Positions 32,003 through 47,436 of a stretch of DNA of 64,000 bases are shown here, in pieces. Made by a program: the position numbers and the translations under genes. The number at the start of each line of letters is the position of its first letter. Position 1 is the first letter of the stretch. The stretch lies in NCBI RefSeq assembly GCF_040954645.1, contig NC_092809.1, positions 79,565,935 to 79,629,934 of the forward strand, in the 5' to 3' direction. The stretch comes from Diabrotica undecimpunctata (taxonomy: Eukaryota > Arthropoda > Insecta > Coleoptera > Chrysomelidae). The notes under the pieces were generated by a model. The model did not search any database and was not told the origin of the DNA. It saw nothing but the letters and a program-made list of their open reading frames with translations.

Positions 32003-32418
32003 CAACTGTAAATTATATAAGAGAAACACTCGCTCATAATTGTTTATTTAGGTGCTGGTATTATTTTTATACGAAAATAAGTTATATGTAAATTCATCAA
32101 TTAATATAAATATTGTGTGTGTATGCAATCAAATTACGGTACCTGTGATGTTGATCTAACACTTCTTCTTCTTCCACAGTGCACTGGGAGGAAACTCAGG
32201 GGGCAGAATCTTCTTAAAAGCCGCGTCGTCAGGTTTACACAAAAAAATACTGGAGTGTTTCGCTTTCCCTAACTTAAGTCTCATAGGGCGTTGTGTACAG
32301 GGCCGTATTAATTCACGATTATAAGACATACACACACGTTAATTAAAGAATTAAATATAAAAATAAAATAATAAAAATTATTAATAAAAACTAAGAATAT
32401 GTGTGGAGGGACGTAACA
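31999..32418 (-). repeat. BEL/Pao 3' LTR (420 bp)
   Basis: Matches 38171-38643 closely, but lacks 53 bp present there (gcgcgctgatttatacaaga... at about 38432-38484). Excluding that indel the two LTRs differ at only a few positions by eye, so the internal stop codons may have been present in the source element or the copy is moderately old. Confidence 0.92.
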
Positions 32419-32430
32419 TTCCCACCCACC
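32419..32430 (-). other. BEL/Pao polypurine tract
   Basis: On the element strand GGTGGGTGGGAA lies directly before the 3' LTR start TGTTACG. This is the expected primer site for plus-strand synthesis. Confidence 0.8.
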
Positions 32431-32449
32431 AAAATGCATATTTGCATTT

Positions 32450-33493
32450 TTAGTCAATATAAGGCAAAGGGCATAGCTTAACCAAAGGTCGCCTAAGTTC
32501 ACTGTTCGCGGTTTGTACGATAGCTACGCGAGCAATATCATCTTGACCGAAAATTAAAGTTTTAATTCGACCCATTTGCCATTGTAAGGGAGGCTTGGTC
32601 TTATTACGTATTAGTACGAGTGTACCTATATTAGGATTACCCTTATTTTTATGCCACTTCGTGCGTTGATGAAGAGTATGTAAATATTGTCTGCTCCATC
32701 TTTGCCAAAAGTCTGCATGTAATCGTTGCAGCAATTGCCAACGACTTAACCTATTTAAATGAACATCCTGTAATCCCGATCGGGAATTATCTTTAAAGGC
32801 TCTAGTGTAAGAAAATGTCCAGGTGTTAACTGAAAAATCATTTGGATCATTACTGACAGGACATAAGGGACGACTATTTAAGACAGCCTCTATTTGTATG
32901 AGTAATGTATTGAATTCTTCATAGGTTAAAACCTGTTCGCCTATGACTCTAGACACATGTGTTTTTACGCTTTTTATACCCGCTTCAAACAATGCACCAA
33001 AATGGGAAGCTGCCGGAGGATTTAAATGCCATGTAATGACGTCGTTTTTATCAAAATGTGACTTAATGTCTTCTAAATACGATTTTGCTCTTACAAAATT
33101 TGTTCCGCAATCAGAATAGACAACAGAGCAACGTCCTCGACGTGCTATAAAACGTCTGAATGAGGCTAAAAATGTCTCGGTACTAAGTTCAGATACCAAT
33201 TCTAAGTGCAAAGCCTTAGTAGCAAAGCATACAAATAGGCAAATATAGGCTTTCGTTCGTTTAGCATTTTTAAGCTTATTGGCTTGTATCAGAAAAGGAC
33301 CGCCAAAGTCGACGCCAACGCAAGAAAATGGTTTGGCAAAATGGCCAAAAAATGACAAAAAAATAACACGTTTGAATGAAATTATCCAAAAGTTTTGTGA
33401 CAAGGTGAAGTGCGTACCTTGAATGACTGCATGTAGATGTATAATATGAATTTCCGAAATAAGTAATTTGATAAAATTACCTTTGGAAGGCAA
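32450..33493 (-). pseudogene. BEL/Pao integrase domain
   Basis: 347 codons open. VGVDFGGPF supplies the first catalytic Asp, VVYSDCGTNF the second, and HFGALFEAGIK the Glu, the DDE triad of BEL-type integrases. The C-terminal part (LNRLSRWQLLQRLHADFWQRWSRQYLHTLHQRTKW, then DVHL and GTLVLI..KT.PP..W.MGRI) matches the conserved BEL tail (DUF5641-type). The frame differs from that of the RT part, with the shift between about 33500 and 33700. The domain itself seems intact, but it could only be made as part of a polyprotein that is broken. Confidence 0.88.
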
Positions 33494-33695
33494 AAGAAGA
33501 GGAAAGCGCTTGTCATACGCTAATTCTGACTGGCTGTCTTCCGCCCACTCTTAGGAGATCATGTGAATCAAAGAAGGGATTTAATTTTTTCAAATATTTG
33601 AATTTTATAGAATTACCCTTAACCTGTTCTATTTCCTCCTTCAAATATCTTTGTTTCACTAATCTAATTAGTTGATTAGTGGCGTTACTTTGCTC

Positions 33696-36020
33696 CTAAA
33701 TAGAAAGCCTTCCAACTGTTCGTTGATTGACTGATTTTAGGTTACCAACAAATCTAAGAACATAGGAAAAGATACGTTTTAATTTTGAAAAGAAAGAAAA
33801 TCGATTACAGAGATTATCGACAAATTCATCAGATGGAAAAGACAAAAGACAACTTTTCTGTTTCAATTCTAAGTTATTCTCGATAGAATTGGTCAAGGAG
33901 AATGACCAGTTATCTTCAGTAGCGCGAAGAAACTCCAGACCCACCCACCAAGCAGGAGTATTTAAGAAATCCTCAGGGAAAAGTCCACGGGATCCGTGAT
34001 CCGCACTATTTAATTAAGAAGGAATATAGCGCCAGTGTTTTGAAGCAATTCTGTCTTGAATATAAGAAATTCTGTTACTGACGAAGGTTTTCCATTTATA
34101 TGGCTGTGAATTAATCCAATGAAGAACAACAGTCGAATCTGACCATGCGTAAATTCTACTAAACGGTATAATGAGAGTCTGCAGTATATAAGATAATAGT
34201 TTACTAAGAATTACTGCTGCATTGAGCTCGAGACGAGGAATAGTTTGTACCCTGGTAGGAGATACCTTTGTTCGGGCTAAAAGAAAATAAGTTTTGATGA
34301 CTCCTGTATCATAACATACACGAAGGTATGTAACAGCAGAAGATCCACGTAAAGAAGTGTCGCAAAAGCAATGAAGCTCATAGGAAATAATTCCATTTAA
34401 AGAAATATGACGAGGTATAGTAAACTTAGACAGTATAGGCAGTTCAATTTTAAATTGTTCCCACCTTGAAGTAATTTCCAAAGGTGGAGTTGCATCCCAA
34501 TCTAAATCAAGTAGCCAAAGACGCTAAATAATAGTCTTCACTATCAAAGTGACAGGATTAAGAATACCGTAAGGATCGAATATGCGAGCTATTTGGGCTA
34601 AGAGATTTCGCTTTGTACAGGAAGCTTGAAGAGGTAAAATTTTGTAAAAGAAATCATCAGATGATGGATTCCATCCAAGTCCTAATACCTTCAACGAAGA
34701 TTGATCTAAGTCAAATGAAAAAGACTGTTGCAGAATATGATCCAAAGGAATATTAGCGAGAGAGAATAACTGAGGGGCATTACTTGCCCATTTTCGTAAC
34801 TCAAATCCACCACGTTTTAATAAAGATATTCATTCTTTTATAGCAAGAATACTATTTTGTAAAGATTCCTTTCCTGTCACCATATCATCTACGTAAGTAT
34901 CTTTTAGGAGTATAGATGAGGCTACAGGTAAGTCCGGTTTGTCGAGTGCTAGCTGCTGTAGAGTACGAATTGCAAGATATGGTGAGCTAGACAAACCGAA
35001 AGTAACCCGAGTAAGTTCGTATTCAGCAATAGATTCCTGTTCCGAAAAACGCCAAAGTATTCTTTGAAATCTTTGTTGCTCAGGAGCAATAAGAATCTTA
35101 GTAAACATGGATTTAATATCTGCAGTAAAGACATATTTATGAAACCTGAATTGAAGCAATAAATTTAAAAGATCATTTTGTAATTTTGGACCTGGATATA
35201 ACGTATCGTTTAAAGACGAAAAATTAGGGGCGTGTGCGGAAGCATCAAACACAACGCGCAATGGAGTAGTACTGGACTCCTTGTAAATACAATGGTGTGG
35301 TAGATAATAAGCATTATTTATTGCCGTACTTGGCTGAATAGGATTTAAATAATGATTATCTATGGAACTTTTGATAAAGCTTTAATATTGAATCTTAAGT
35401 GATTCATTTTTGGCAAATCTGCGCTCTAAAGAACTAAATCTTTGTAAGGCTAAACGTTTTGTGTCGCCAAACGAAGGTATTTCGTTTTTGAAAGGCAGAT
35501 TTACTACAAATCTGCCCTCGGCATTTCTATAAGTGGTATGAGTATACAGCTTCTCACAGAACGAGTCTTCCGGAGAATAAGATTTAACTTCTGGTACTTC
35601 CTCAATGGCCCAGAATTGTTTTAATGTCGCATCTAATTGCTCAGAATCATTAGCAGAAAATGACGTAACAAAGGAATAAATATTTGTTATATTTGTAGGT
35701 GGAATATTTCCAATCAAAACATAACCGAAACTTGTTTTAAGAGCTGAAAGCTGATCATTACGGGTTTTAATAATTCCTCCTGTTAAGATGTAAGGAAAAA
35801 TATTTGCTCCTAATAGAACATCAACTTTACCTGGAATATTTGTCATTTTATTAGCCAACCTTAAATGTTGAAGATACGGCAAGTTGTCTAAGGAAATTGG
35901 AACAGTTGGCATGTTTTGATAGATTTGAGGAAGAATTATTGCATCTATCTCGCAATGAAAGTTTATATCATAAGACGAAGAAATGTTCAATTTTACGCCT
36001 GATTTGGCTGGGGTGCACAT
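33696..36020 (-). pseudogene. BEL/Pao protease end, reverse transcriptase and RNase H, interrupted by stops
   Basis: One frame with stops at about 35382, 34830, 34524, 34014 and 33696. 35382-36020: retropepsin-like and linker (VDVLLGANIFPYIL, GYVLIGNIPP, FWAIEEVPE). 34830-35261: RT with RVVFDASAHA, FTADIKSMF (first Asp), FGLSSSPYLA and DTYVDDMVTG (catalytic YVDD, preserved). 34524-34745: RT thumb (LGLGWNPSSDDF, RIFDPYGILNPV). 34014-34481: RNase H-like (LHCFCDTSLRGSSAV, RLELNAAV, YAWSDSTVVLHWI). 33696-33944: spacer to the integrase zinc region. All expected BEL motifs are present in order, with no large deletion. Confidence 0.88.
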
Positions 36021-37522
36021 TCTATCAAGACCTTGTATCGATAAAGCCGCATTTAATTTAGGAAGACTTAATTTGTTTGCACATTATTTACTAATGAAGT
36101 TAGCTTGAGACGCACTGTCTAACAAGGCTCTAACTTCCAAGGCTTTATCAAAACGATCGAGAACATAGATTGTAGCTGTAGCTAGCAAGACGTTATTTGT
36201 CAAAGTATTTGATAAGGCGGAAATAGAGGACATAAGATAGTTAGATGAACTAGCAACCTCGTTGTGAGAAGAAGAAGAAGAATGATCATTCGCATTGAGA
36301 TTATCAAAGTGAAGAGCAGTATGATGTTTTTTATTACAATGTGTACATCTTTTGGATGAAAGGCATTTGACCGTAACATGAGTTTTAGACAAGCAGTTTA
36401 TACAACATTTATTCTGTTTAGCAAAGTCAAAACGTTTTTGAGGTGATTAAGCAAGAAATTGATTGCATTTAAATACAGCATGATCCGAACCACAAAATAG
36501 ACACTTATTTTTGACAGAACTGGTCAAAAATGTAGAAGTTTGACGAGATAAATACCTTACGTTATTAGAAATATCGGAATTAATAGATTTAACATTTTTG
36601 CTGACTTGTCTTTTATACGACTCCAATGAAGTGCAACGCTGCAATGCGAACTTATAAACTTCCTCATAGGAAGGTACATTTTTTGAAGCAAAGTGTAATT
36701 CGAAAGCTCTAACTGTTTCTACATCCAATTTGTCCATCAGTAAGTTCAATAGAATGAAGTCCCACTAAGAGGGAGAAAAAAGTAATTTTTCTAAAGAGGC
36801 TAAGTTTTCATTGAAAATATCTAATAATTTTCGAAGTGAGATAGGATCATCAGTTTTAACCACACTGGCATTTTGTATATTTTTCCATGAAGCTCTAGAT
36901 AAGTCTCGTTTACCTTCATAGCGATCAATTAAGGTGTTGTACGCAATTATATAATTAGAATCTTGAAGCTTAATGCTTTTAACTAAATTGTAAGGTACTC
37001 CCTTAAGTGATTGCAGAAGATAACTAAACTTTTCTATATTAGAAAGATCGGAATTATTATGTACAAGAGCATTATACAAATCTATAAATGTGGGAAAATC
37101 GGTAATCTCGCCCGCAAATATACTTAAATTTAGTTTCGGAAGATTTACATTAGTTTTTGATCTAATATGTGGATCAGCGGACACATTTTGAGTTCCAATA
37201 GTAGTAATGTTCAATAATGACTTATGTATAAAATAAAGAGAAGCTATTTTATTAATACTCTTGACAAATTCAATCTAATTAATTCTTCCGTATCTAAATT
37301 TACGTCTTCCTCAACACCAATTAAATTAATTAATTCAGTATGTTGATCATTAAAACTAGTATTGATAGCTTCGTAATCTTTTGCAGCAAAGAGAAACCCT
37401 GGAATTAATGAAGCATCAACTAACACTTCATCTGCCAGCTTTTCCATTTGTTTAATTTTACAAATGTCAACGTTTCTCAATGCACGCAAACGAACAATTC
37501 TATTTGAATTTCTGGAAGACAT
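36021..37522 (-). pseudogene. BEL/Pao gag and protease start, interrupted
   Basis: Begins with MSSRNSNRIVRLRALRNVDI at 37522. A frameshift near 37230 leads into LPKLNLSIFAGEITDFPTFIDLYNALVHNN (DUF1759-type BEL Gag). Stops at about 36765, 36447 and 36084 interrupt it. Zinc fingers follow: CLFCGSDHAVFKCNQF, and CINCL...HVTVKC, then CTHCNKKHHTALHF. The protease start ALLDSASQANFISK has the D-S-A-S active-site turn usual in BEL elements. Gag packages the RNA in particles, and the fingers bind nucleic acid. Confidence 0.87.
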
Positions 37523-38170
37523 TATTATTTATAGAAAGAGAAATTTATGTAACACAAAGAACCTTTAAAGAATGATCTCAATAAATTCAGTATCTACTCG
37601 TATATGTAATACTTTTAAAGTTATGAAACTCAATAAGTATCAATAAGTATAAATATTTATTATATTTGAGTATGTATAATCGAGCAAACAAAAAAAACAC
37701 TCCAAGTATTATTTAAACAAAATTCAAAGTATATTTATTTAATTGTAACTAGAAATACACGCATAAAATATTTTTAAAACCAAAGTCTTCAATAAATATT
37801 GCGTTTTTAAAATTTCCTAAGTTATTGAAATAAAATATATAAACTTATAAACCCCTTGTATTTAAAGAATTCTAAATTGTAGTAGTCAAAGAAATTTTAT
37901 GTGATTTTGGAAACTGTGACGGCTTATGGCTTATATTTAACAATAGGTCAGATACAGAGACATTGTTTTCGTAGTTCACTGTCAGGTAGCCGTACTCGGG
38001 ATTAAAGAAGCTGATTGCCAGATGTGTATACTGGTTACGTATTTTTAAATGATTTTAAACGAACTTTTGGGAAGCTTTGCCCAAACAATTAAAATTTTAT
38101 ATAATTTAATCACGTTGATAATTGAATAAATTACTTTAAACTAATTTTAATTCGGAACTGAAGGACCAAA
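37523..38170 (-). other. BEL/Pao 5' leader with probable primer-binding site
   Basis: Non-coding region between the 5' LTR and gag. Directly after the LTR the element strand reads TTTGGTCCTTCAGTTCCGAA, whose TGG start is the expected form of a tRNA primer-binding site. I could not match it to a specific tRNA. The rest is AT-rich. Confidence 0.6.
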
Positions 38171-38639
38171 TGAACAACTGTAAATTCTATAAGAGAAACA
38201 CTCGCTCATAATTGTTTATTTAGGTGCTGGTATTATTTTTATACGAAAATAAATTATATGTAAATTTATCAATTAATATAAATATTGTGTCTGTATGCAA
38301 TCAAATTACGGTACCTGTGATGTTGATCTAACACTTCTTCTTCTTCCACAGTGCACTGGGGGAAAACTCGGGGGGCAGAATCTTCTTACAAGCCGCGTCG
38401 TCAGGTTTACACAAAAAAATACTGGAGTGTTTAGCGCGCTGATTTATACAAGACTGTGATTGAGGTGCGTGTCGTCTCGTAGCTTCGCTTTTCTTAACTT
38501 AAGTCTCATAGGGCGTTATGTACAGGGCCGTATTAATTCACGATTATAAGACATACACACACGTTAATTAAAGAATTAAATATAAAAATAAAATAATAAA
38601 AATTATTAATAAAAACTAAGAATATGTGTGGAGGGACGT

Positions 38640-38643
<4 letters not shown>
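38171..38643 (-). repeat. BEL/Pao 5' LTR (473 bp)
   Basis: Partner of 31999-32418 with the extra 53 bp. Bounded on the right by (TA)n. Confidence 0.92.

Positions 38644-38697
<54 letters not shown>
38644..38697. repeat. (TA)n microsatellite, ~54 bp
   Basis: Right flank of the BEL/Pao element and left flank of a short LINE tail at 38698-38801. Confidence 0.98.
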
Positions 38698-41910
<3,213 letters not shown>

Positions 41911-42003
<93 letters not shown>

Positions 42004-42004
42004 A
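41911..42004. repeat. (TA)n microsatellite, ~94 bp
   Basis: Sits between the RTE start codon and the truncated gypsy-A LTR at 42005. Confidence 0.98.
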
Positions 42005-43246
42005 CGGTTTTATCGCGGTTCTCAAAGAATTAGTTTGTAAGTACTTTTTTAAATTATATTTATTATATCTATTATGAAACACACATATATATCTAACCTA
42101 GCCAATGTAAATTTAAAATAAACTATCTTTAAATTGAAATTCTTATGAAACTAATTAAATTCTATAGACAATGTAAAATTTAAACAAACTATCTCCAAAA
42201 TTGAAATTGTTATGACACTAACTAAATTATATTAACACATTTTTGTACCTTTCTGTCACTGAATGCCTAAATGAACTGTTTTCCACTGTATAGATTATAA
42301 TCACCACTCAATGTCTTCTTCGCAGCTTCGGTTATCCTTGTTTTTGTGAAATTACTTTTTCCAATTATCGGCTTCCACCAATTTAAGATATTTTTCTTCA
42401 CCAGCATTTATAAACCACCAAACAGCATTTATATTTATTCTTCTTTTCTATATACGAATATCCAATCACCAAATATATTATTTAATTTTAATATTCAATT
42501 AATACTTCTTCCATTATCCAATCATCATTTATACATAACATAATTTTTAATCTTCAATAATATTTTCTTTATACTGTTTCTTAATCTTGATTTAACTCAC
42601 TATATTGAACAATTATAACTGATTGACTGACTCTAACTAACTTTCATACTAAAAAACTGGCCATCATAGTAACTGTAACTCATAACTGATTGACTAACTG
42701 AATGGCCTGAATCCAAATCACCGGGTATTTATATCTTTTTCCATGTTCCAGAACCATCTGGTAAGAAATCATGTTCGATTTGTTCCATTAAACACATGTC
42801 TGAATTTTCTGGAAACAGTATATGTTCGATCCACAGACATAACCATTATTCCAGAATGTTCGACCGTAAACAAAGGTCAAATTCTGCATTCTGGAGAATT
42901 CGTTAATTTTCTATTGATAATTTTGTTGACATTTAGGCTTTTCAGATCAGAATATACACTTAAATCAGTAACTATATATAAATTAAACATTTTAAACTAA
43001 CTTATTATTATAACCCCACTTTATATTCCTAATTATGAATTTCTATCTGTCACTTTAAAGAGTATTTTTGGTTGCCTAGTCACATGGCTCACTTAAATAT
43101 ATCTACAATATTATAATTATTAAAATACAACTTTTTACAATTATTATATGCTAATTTCTTAAAAATGCCCTCACATAAATATATTTTTATAAAATTCTCT
43201 AGTAGTGTAACTTATAAATTATTTTCTATAAACACCAATCATATCA
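42005..43246 (-). repeat. gypsy-A 3' LTR of copy 2, end truncated
   Basis: Starts TGATATGATTGG (43246 downward) after the polypurine-like run ttttggggta (43247-43256) and matches the inverted LTR at 56945-58255 almost base for base. The last ~60 bp of the LTR are replaced by (TA)n. Confidence 0.88.
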
Positions 43247-43739
43247 ATACCCCAAAATAATATTTAAAATAAATAATTTACTTATTATTTTTTTAAATAT
43301 TAATTTTCTTATCCACATACCTTAATAAATTAATAATTCAATTTTTTTTTATTTAAAATGTGTTCTATTAAATACATCCCTGTTCGCTGTCTATGTCAAA
43401 CTGTCATGTCAAACAGAGCAATTGGAGGCTATATGAGAAAATAAACATATAATCTAATCATCTATTATTGTGTTATGTTTATTTATAGACAAAATCTAGG
43501 AATTATTTCCATTCAACAGGCTTTCATCCATATGAATTCGTAAGTTTTACACTTTATTATATTAGAAAGACATTTATAGAATCAATTTTGTATCTAACCC
43601 CAAATTATGATTTTTAGGGTACAAAATAATTTCCATATGTACAAGACAACAAGTATGATGTCAAATTGATTCACAATAATGAAATCTACCATCTATTTAA
43701 CAAATCAAGTCTATTGAATAAAATGGATATATCAGTAAG

Positions 43740-45340
43740 CTGTTAGTGTTGTTATTATTAGTGTTATACTTAGATCTGGTATCATCCTTTTATAATAATT
43801 ACTTATTCCAATGAATCCTCTTAAAGTTCTTAAATTGTGTGGTGTTTTATATTCCTGAATGACTTGTGTCCGTTCTGGATCCATTTCGATTCCCTTAGTA
43901 TTAAGTTTATAACCTAGATATATTACTTCTTTTTGAAAAAATGTACATTTTTCTTGATCTATTTTTAGTCCAACTTTGTCTAATCTGTTGATTATAATTT
44001 TTAGGTGTTTCTCATGATCTTCAGCAGTTTTAGAAAAAATTAATATATCATCAATGTAGTGAATTACAAAATGTTCATATTGATCCAAAATATCATGAAG
44101 ACATTAACATAGAGCACTGCAAGATGATTGAAGTCCAAATGGTACTACTTTGAATTGATATACTACTCCATCTATCTGAAATCCCGTATACTGTCTACTT
44201 TTTCTTTCTAAAGGTATTAACCAGAAACTATGCTGTAAATCGATTTTAGTGAAAAATGACATTCCTGTAATTCTTCCTAGTATTCCATCTATACTCATTG
44301 GTGCTTCAAATTGCTTTTCAGTAATCTTGTTAATATTCCTTGCATCGAAACATAACCTGATTTCACCTGATCTTTTATGTACTACTACTAAAGGTTTTAT
44401 GAAACGTGTAACTGCCTTCTCAATGATTCCATCTTCTAACATATTATTAATCGTTCTGTTTACTTCTTCTCTGTATTTATATAGTATTGGGTATGATTTT
44501 GTTTTAAAATCGTTTTCTTCTTTAACTTTTATACTATGGATATAATTTTGTGCAATTCTATTTTCTTTATTGACAAGTCCCTTGTGTTGCTGCAATATGG
44601 AAACGACTATTGATTTATATTCTTCAGGGCAATTTAAAACTTTTATCATATCTTCTTCTTTACAAATAAAATTATTCTTCATTATGTACTCATTATTCCT
44701 TGCTTCCAATTTTACGCACTCCACCTCGTAGGCATCCATCTGCTTGAAATTTCCATTCCTTAAATATTCACTACAATAATTATTCTTTACATTCTTTTGG
44801 GACATTTCCCTATCATCAAAATATATTTCTTCTTTATAAATATCATTATTTTCTTTTAACAATATCCTATCAACTCTTATTCCTTCTTCCCCCTCATCTT
44901 TCTGCATAAATTTAATTATTTGCCCTTCCAAAGTTACCATTTTTTCTTCAAAATCTATCTTTACTTTCTTCTTTTCCAATTCATCATTTCCCATTAATAT
45001 ATCAACACATAAATCCTTGACAATAAATCCTTGCATATTAATTTCTTTATTAAGAATATTAATTTTAAAATTGGCTAGTTTATCAATTTCACCCAACTTC
45101 TTATTATTTGTACCAACAATTTTAATTTTTGGAATCTTTATTATATCTGATAGTTTTAATGTATTAAAAATAAAATTCTCCTAGACTAAAGTACTTTCTG
45201 AACCAGTATCTATCATAATCTTAATCATTTTATTTTTGGCCAAAGCATTTATATAAATTAAATTAATAGATTCAATAATTTTATCTTCATCTAGAGAAAT
45301 AAATTCAGAAGGTTTTTTATAATAGCAATGGCCCAACTTG
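43740..45340 (-). pseudogene. gypsy-A pol, copy 2, with two nonsense codons and 1.7-kb deletion
   Basis: Collinear with 51605-53210 of the intact copy: protease, linker (MQGFIVKDLCVDILMGNDEL) and RT (RLCFDARNINKI, FFTKIDLQHSFW, VIHYIDDILIFSKT, the catalytic YIDD box). A TAG replaces TCG within the protease (near 45181), and a TAA replaces AGA at 44104-44106 shortly before HDILDQYEH. At about 43762 the sequence jumps from RMIPDLSI straight to the non-coding end (ataacactaataa), deleting the rest of RT, RNase H and integrase. The breakpoints share the short sequence ataa. Confidence 0.88.
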
Positions 45341-45353
45341 TAATTCAGAAAGT

Positions 45354-46298
45354 TTACTGAACAAAATTTTGATTATTAGAATTGTCAGATTTAATCTGAC
45401 CACTTGGATCTGATGTCCTATGTCTTTCCCTACTATGACTTCTACTCACATTTTCTTGCCTTGTACTATTTCGTTCCCTGTCTTCGCAGCTTCTATTCCT
45501 TCGTACACAATTTACCTGTCTGTTGTAATTAGGTCGTTCTGTATTTCTTCTATTGTTAAAATCGTGTCTATTATAATTAGTATTGTTATTAAAATTTTGT
45601 CTATTATAACTAGTATTGTTATTAAGATTCTGTCTATTTTGATTATTGTTATTATTATTAAAATTTTGTAAACTATCACCATACCTAGTATTATTGTTAT
45701 ATGATTGTCTATATTGTTGATTATCATTCTTATTATATTGAAAGTTATTATTGCCTTTTCTATTGTTGTTATTATTACTTGTCATATTACCTCTTTGTAT
45801 TCTTTGAATAAAATTAATAAAACTCTCTATTGTTTGAATATTTTGTACAGTTACTGTTTGCACAACATCAGCATCAAAATGTCTAGATACATTTAAGACT
45901 GTTTCATCCTCTCTAAGTGGTGGTTCTAAATATTTTGCAACTGTTATCAGTTTCAATGCATAATCTACCATATTTGATTTTAAATTGTAATTATACTTTC
46001 CAAAATATAGAATTTCTCTAAACTTGGCTTGCTCTAGTTCACCCCAATAATAATTTAAAAATTTATTTTCAAATGTTTGAAAATTATCTAAATCATTTTC
46101 AATACTAGCAAACCAAGTTGCTGCATTGTCATTTAATGTCATTTTAATATAATCTTTAATATCATTAATATTATTCACAAATCTTAATTTATGTTTTAAA
46201 CTATTTATGTATACTCTAGGATGCAAATTTTTTATATTACCAGAGAATTTAATCCCAGTCTCATTTGTTAAATTTAAGTAAGGTCTCCCTATGTCTCT
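45354..46298 (-). pseudogene. gypsy-A gag of copy 2, 3' part
   Basis: Gag from IGRPYLNLTNETGIKF to the stop, including the capsid-like segment (WFASIENDLDNFQ, FLNYYWGELEQAKFRE) and the Asn-rich tail (NNNNNRKGNNNFQYNKND). Separated from its 5' part by the LINE insertion. The gag/pol junction keeps the AAAATTTT run. Confidence 0.88.
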
Positions 46299-47436
46299 AC
46301 TACTACTACTACTAAGGATTTCCACAGTTTTCACTGTCTTCCTTCACTCAACCGTTTTCTCCAATTTTCCCTGTCATTCCAGTCTCCATCTCGCAGGGTT
46401 CTTTTCTCCATAGCCTCGTCGATTTCATCTCTGAATGACCTTCGGGGTCTTCCTCTCTTTCTTCTTCCAATCGGGCTCCATTCTGTGATTTTATTTATCC
46501 AGCGTCCTCTGTCCGCTCTTCTGACGTGGCCGTACCAGGATAGTCTCTTCTCCTCTATATAGTCGATTATGTCTGATTGCACTCCCATTCTCCGCTTAAT
46601 CTCTGCGTTTTCAATTCTGTCTCTTTTTGTAAGTCTACAGCTTCTCCTCAGGAACTCCATTTCTACTGCTCTTATTCTACCTCTATTTCTCTTGTTTATT
46701 GTCCAGTTCTCGGACCCATATGTCAGGATACTTCTTGTCAGGGTATTATATATTCTCTTTTTTGTCTTTATCGTAATGTTCTTATCCCACAACACTGAGT
46801 TTAGTTGTCTTATACAGTTTCTTGTTTGTCTCAGTCTATTGTTTATATCTTCTTCTGTTGTTCCCTGGTTCGATATTATGGTTCCTAAATACTTGAATTT
46901 ATCTGTTCCATTTATTTGTCTTCCCTCGTCTATCTCTAGGTTTCTCATATCCTTGTTTTCTGTTGTTAGGTATTCGGTTTTCTCTAAGTTTATTTCCATT
47001 CCGTTGTTTTTATATTCTTCTTCTAGTTTTCTGAGCATAAAGCTGAGATCTTCTTCATCTTGTGCGATGACTACTTGATCGTCGGCAAAACTTAAGGTGT
47101 ATAGGTATTCGTCTCTTACTGGTATGCCCATTCCTTCGCACTTTCTCCTCCATGGTTTGAGTGTCTTTTCCAAGAATATTTTAAACAGAGTAGGAGACGT
47201 AGCACAGCCTTGTAGAAGTCCTTTTGTCGTCTTAAATGGATTGTAGGCTTTATTTCCACATTTAATAGCTACTTAGTTTTCTTTGTATAGTGCTTTAACT
47301 GCTTTTATTAGTGTTTGTCGGATTCCGAGATCATTCATTGCTTCCCATAATTTGACTCTAGGTATTGAGTCATATGCTTTCTTTAGATCAACAAAGGCCA
47401 GATGGACCGGTCTACCTTTTGCCATTTGCCAGGGGG
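46299..47436 (-). mobile_element. 5'-truncated RTE-like LINE inserted in gypsy-A gag, with 12-bp target duplication
   Basis: Flanked by CCCTATGTCTCT on both sides (46287-46298 and 47437-47448), a sequence present once in the uninterrupted gag. On the minus strand it carries an RT fragment and ends with a (GTA)n tail (plus strand actactactact, 46299-46314), the trinucleotide tail of RTE-type elements. This is a clean, interpretable insertion. Confidence 0.92.
46331..47173 (-). pseudogene. RTE-like LINE RT C-terminal region (280 codons)
   Basis: Reads LSFADDQVVIAQDEEDL (catalytic FADD at about 47090), EINLEKTEYL, FKYLGTIISNQG, RIYNTLTRSILTYGSENWT and the C-terminal RLSWYGHVRRADRGRWINKI with GRRKRGRPRRS. 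The rest of the LINE protein upstream is only partly present: 47174-47436 has further matches (the PFKTTKGLLQGCATSPTLF-like motif near 47160-47225) with frame disruptions. 5'-truncated on insertion. Confidence 0.85.

Larger units (their letters stand above)
31999..38643 (-). mobile_element. BEL/Pao LTR retrotransposon, full-length layout, decayed
   Basis: Minus-strand element of 6.6 kb with LTRs at 31999-32418 (3' LTR) and 38171-38643 (5' LTR). The LTR ends are TGTTAC...GTTCA on the element strand. Order from the right: 5' LTR, leader, gag (37522 to about 36150), protease, RT, RNase H, integrase (ending at about 32450), polypurine tract, 3' LTR. From 37214 to 33696 the coding parts stay in one frame but are interrupted by about eight stop codons. 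The start of gag and the integrase are in a different frame. Flanked by TA repeat on both sides, so the 5-bp duplication cannot be read. Confidence 0.92.

Noticed and set aside
41911..42082. Upstream extension of the RTE open frame through the TA tract
   Set aside because: The frame is open only because (TA)n has no stops; the MGSSREP start at 41910 is the plausible start.
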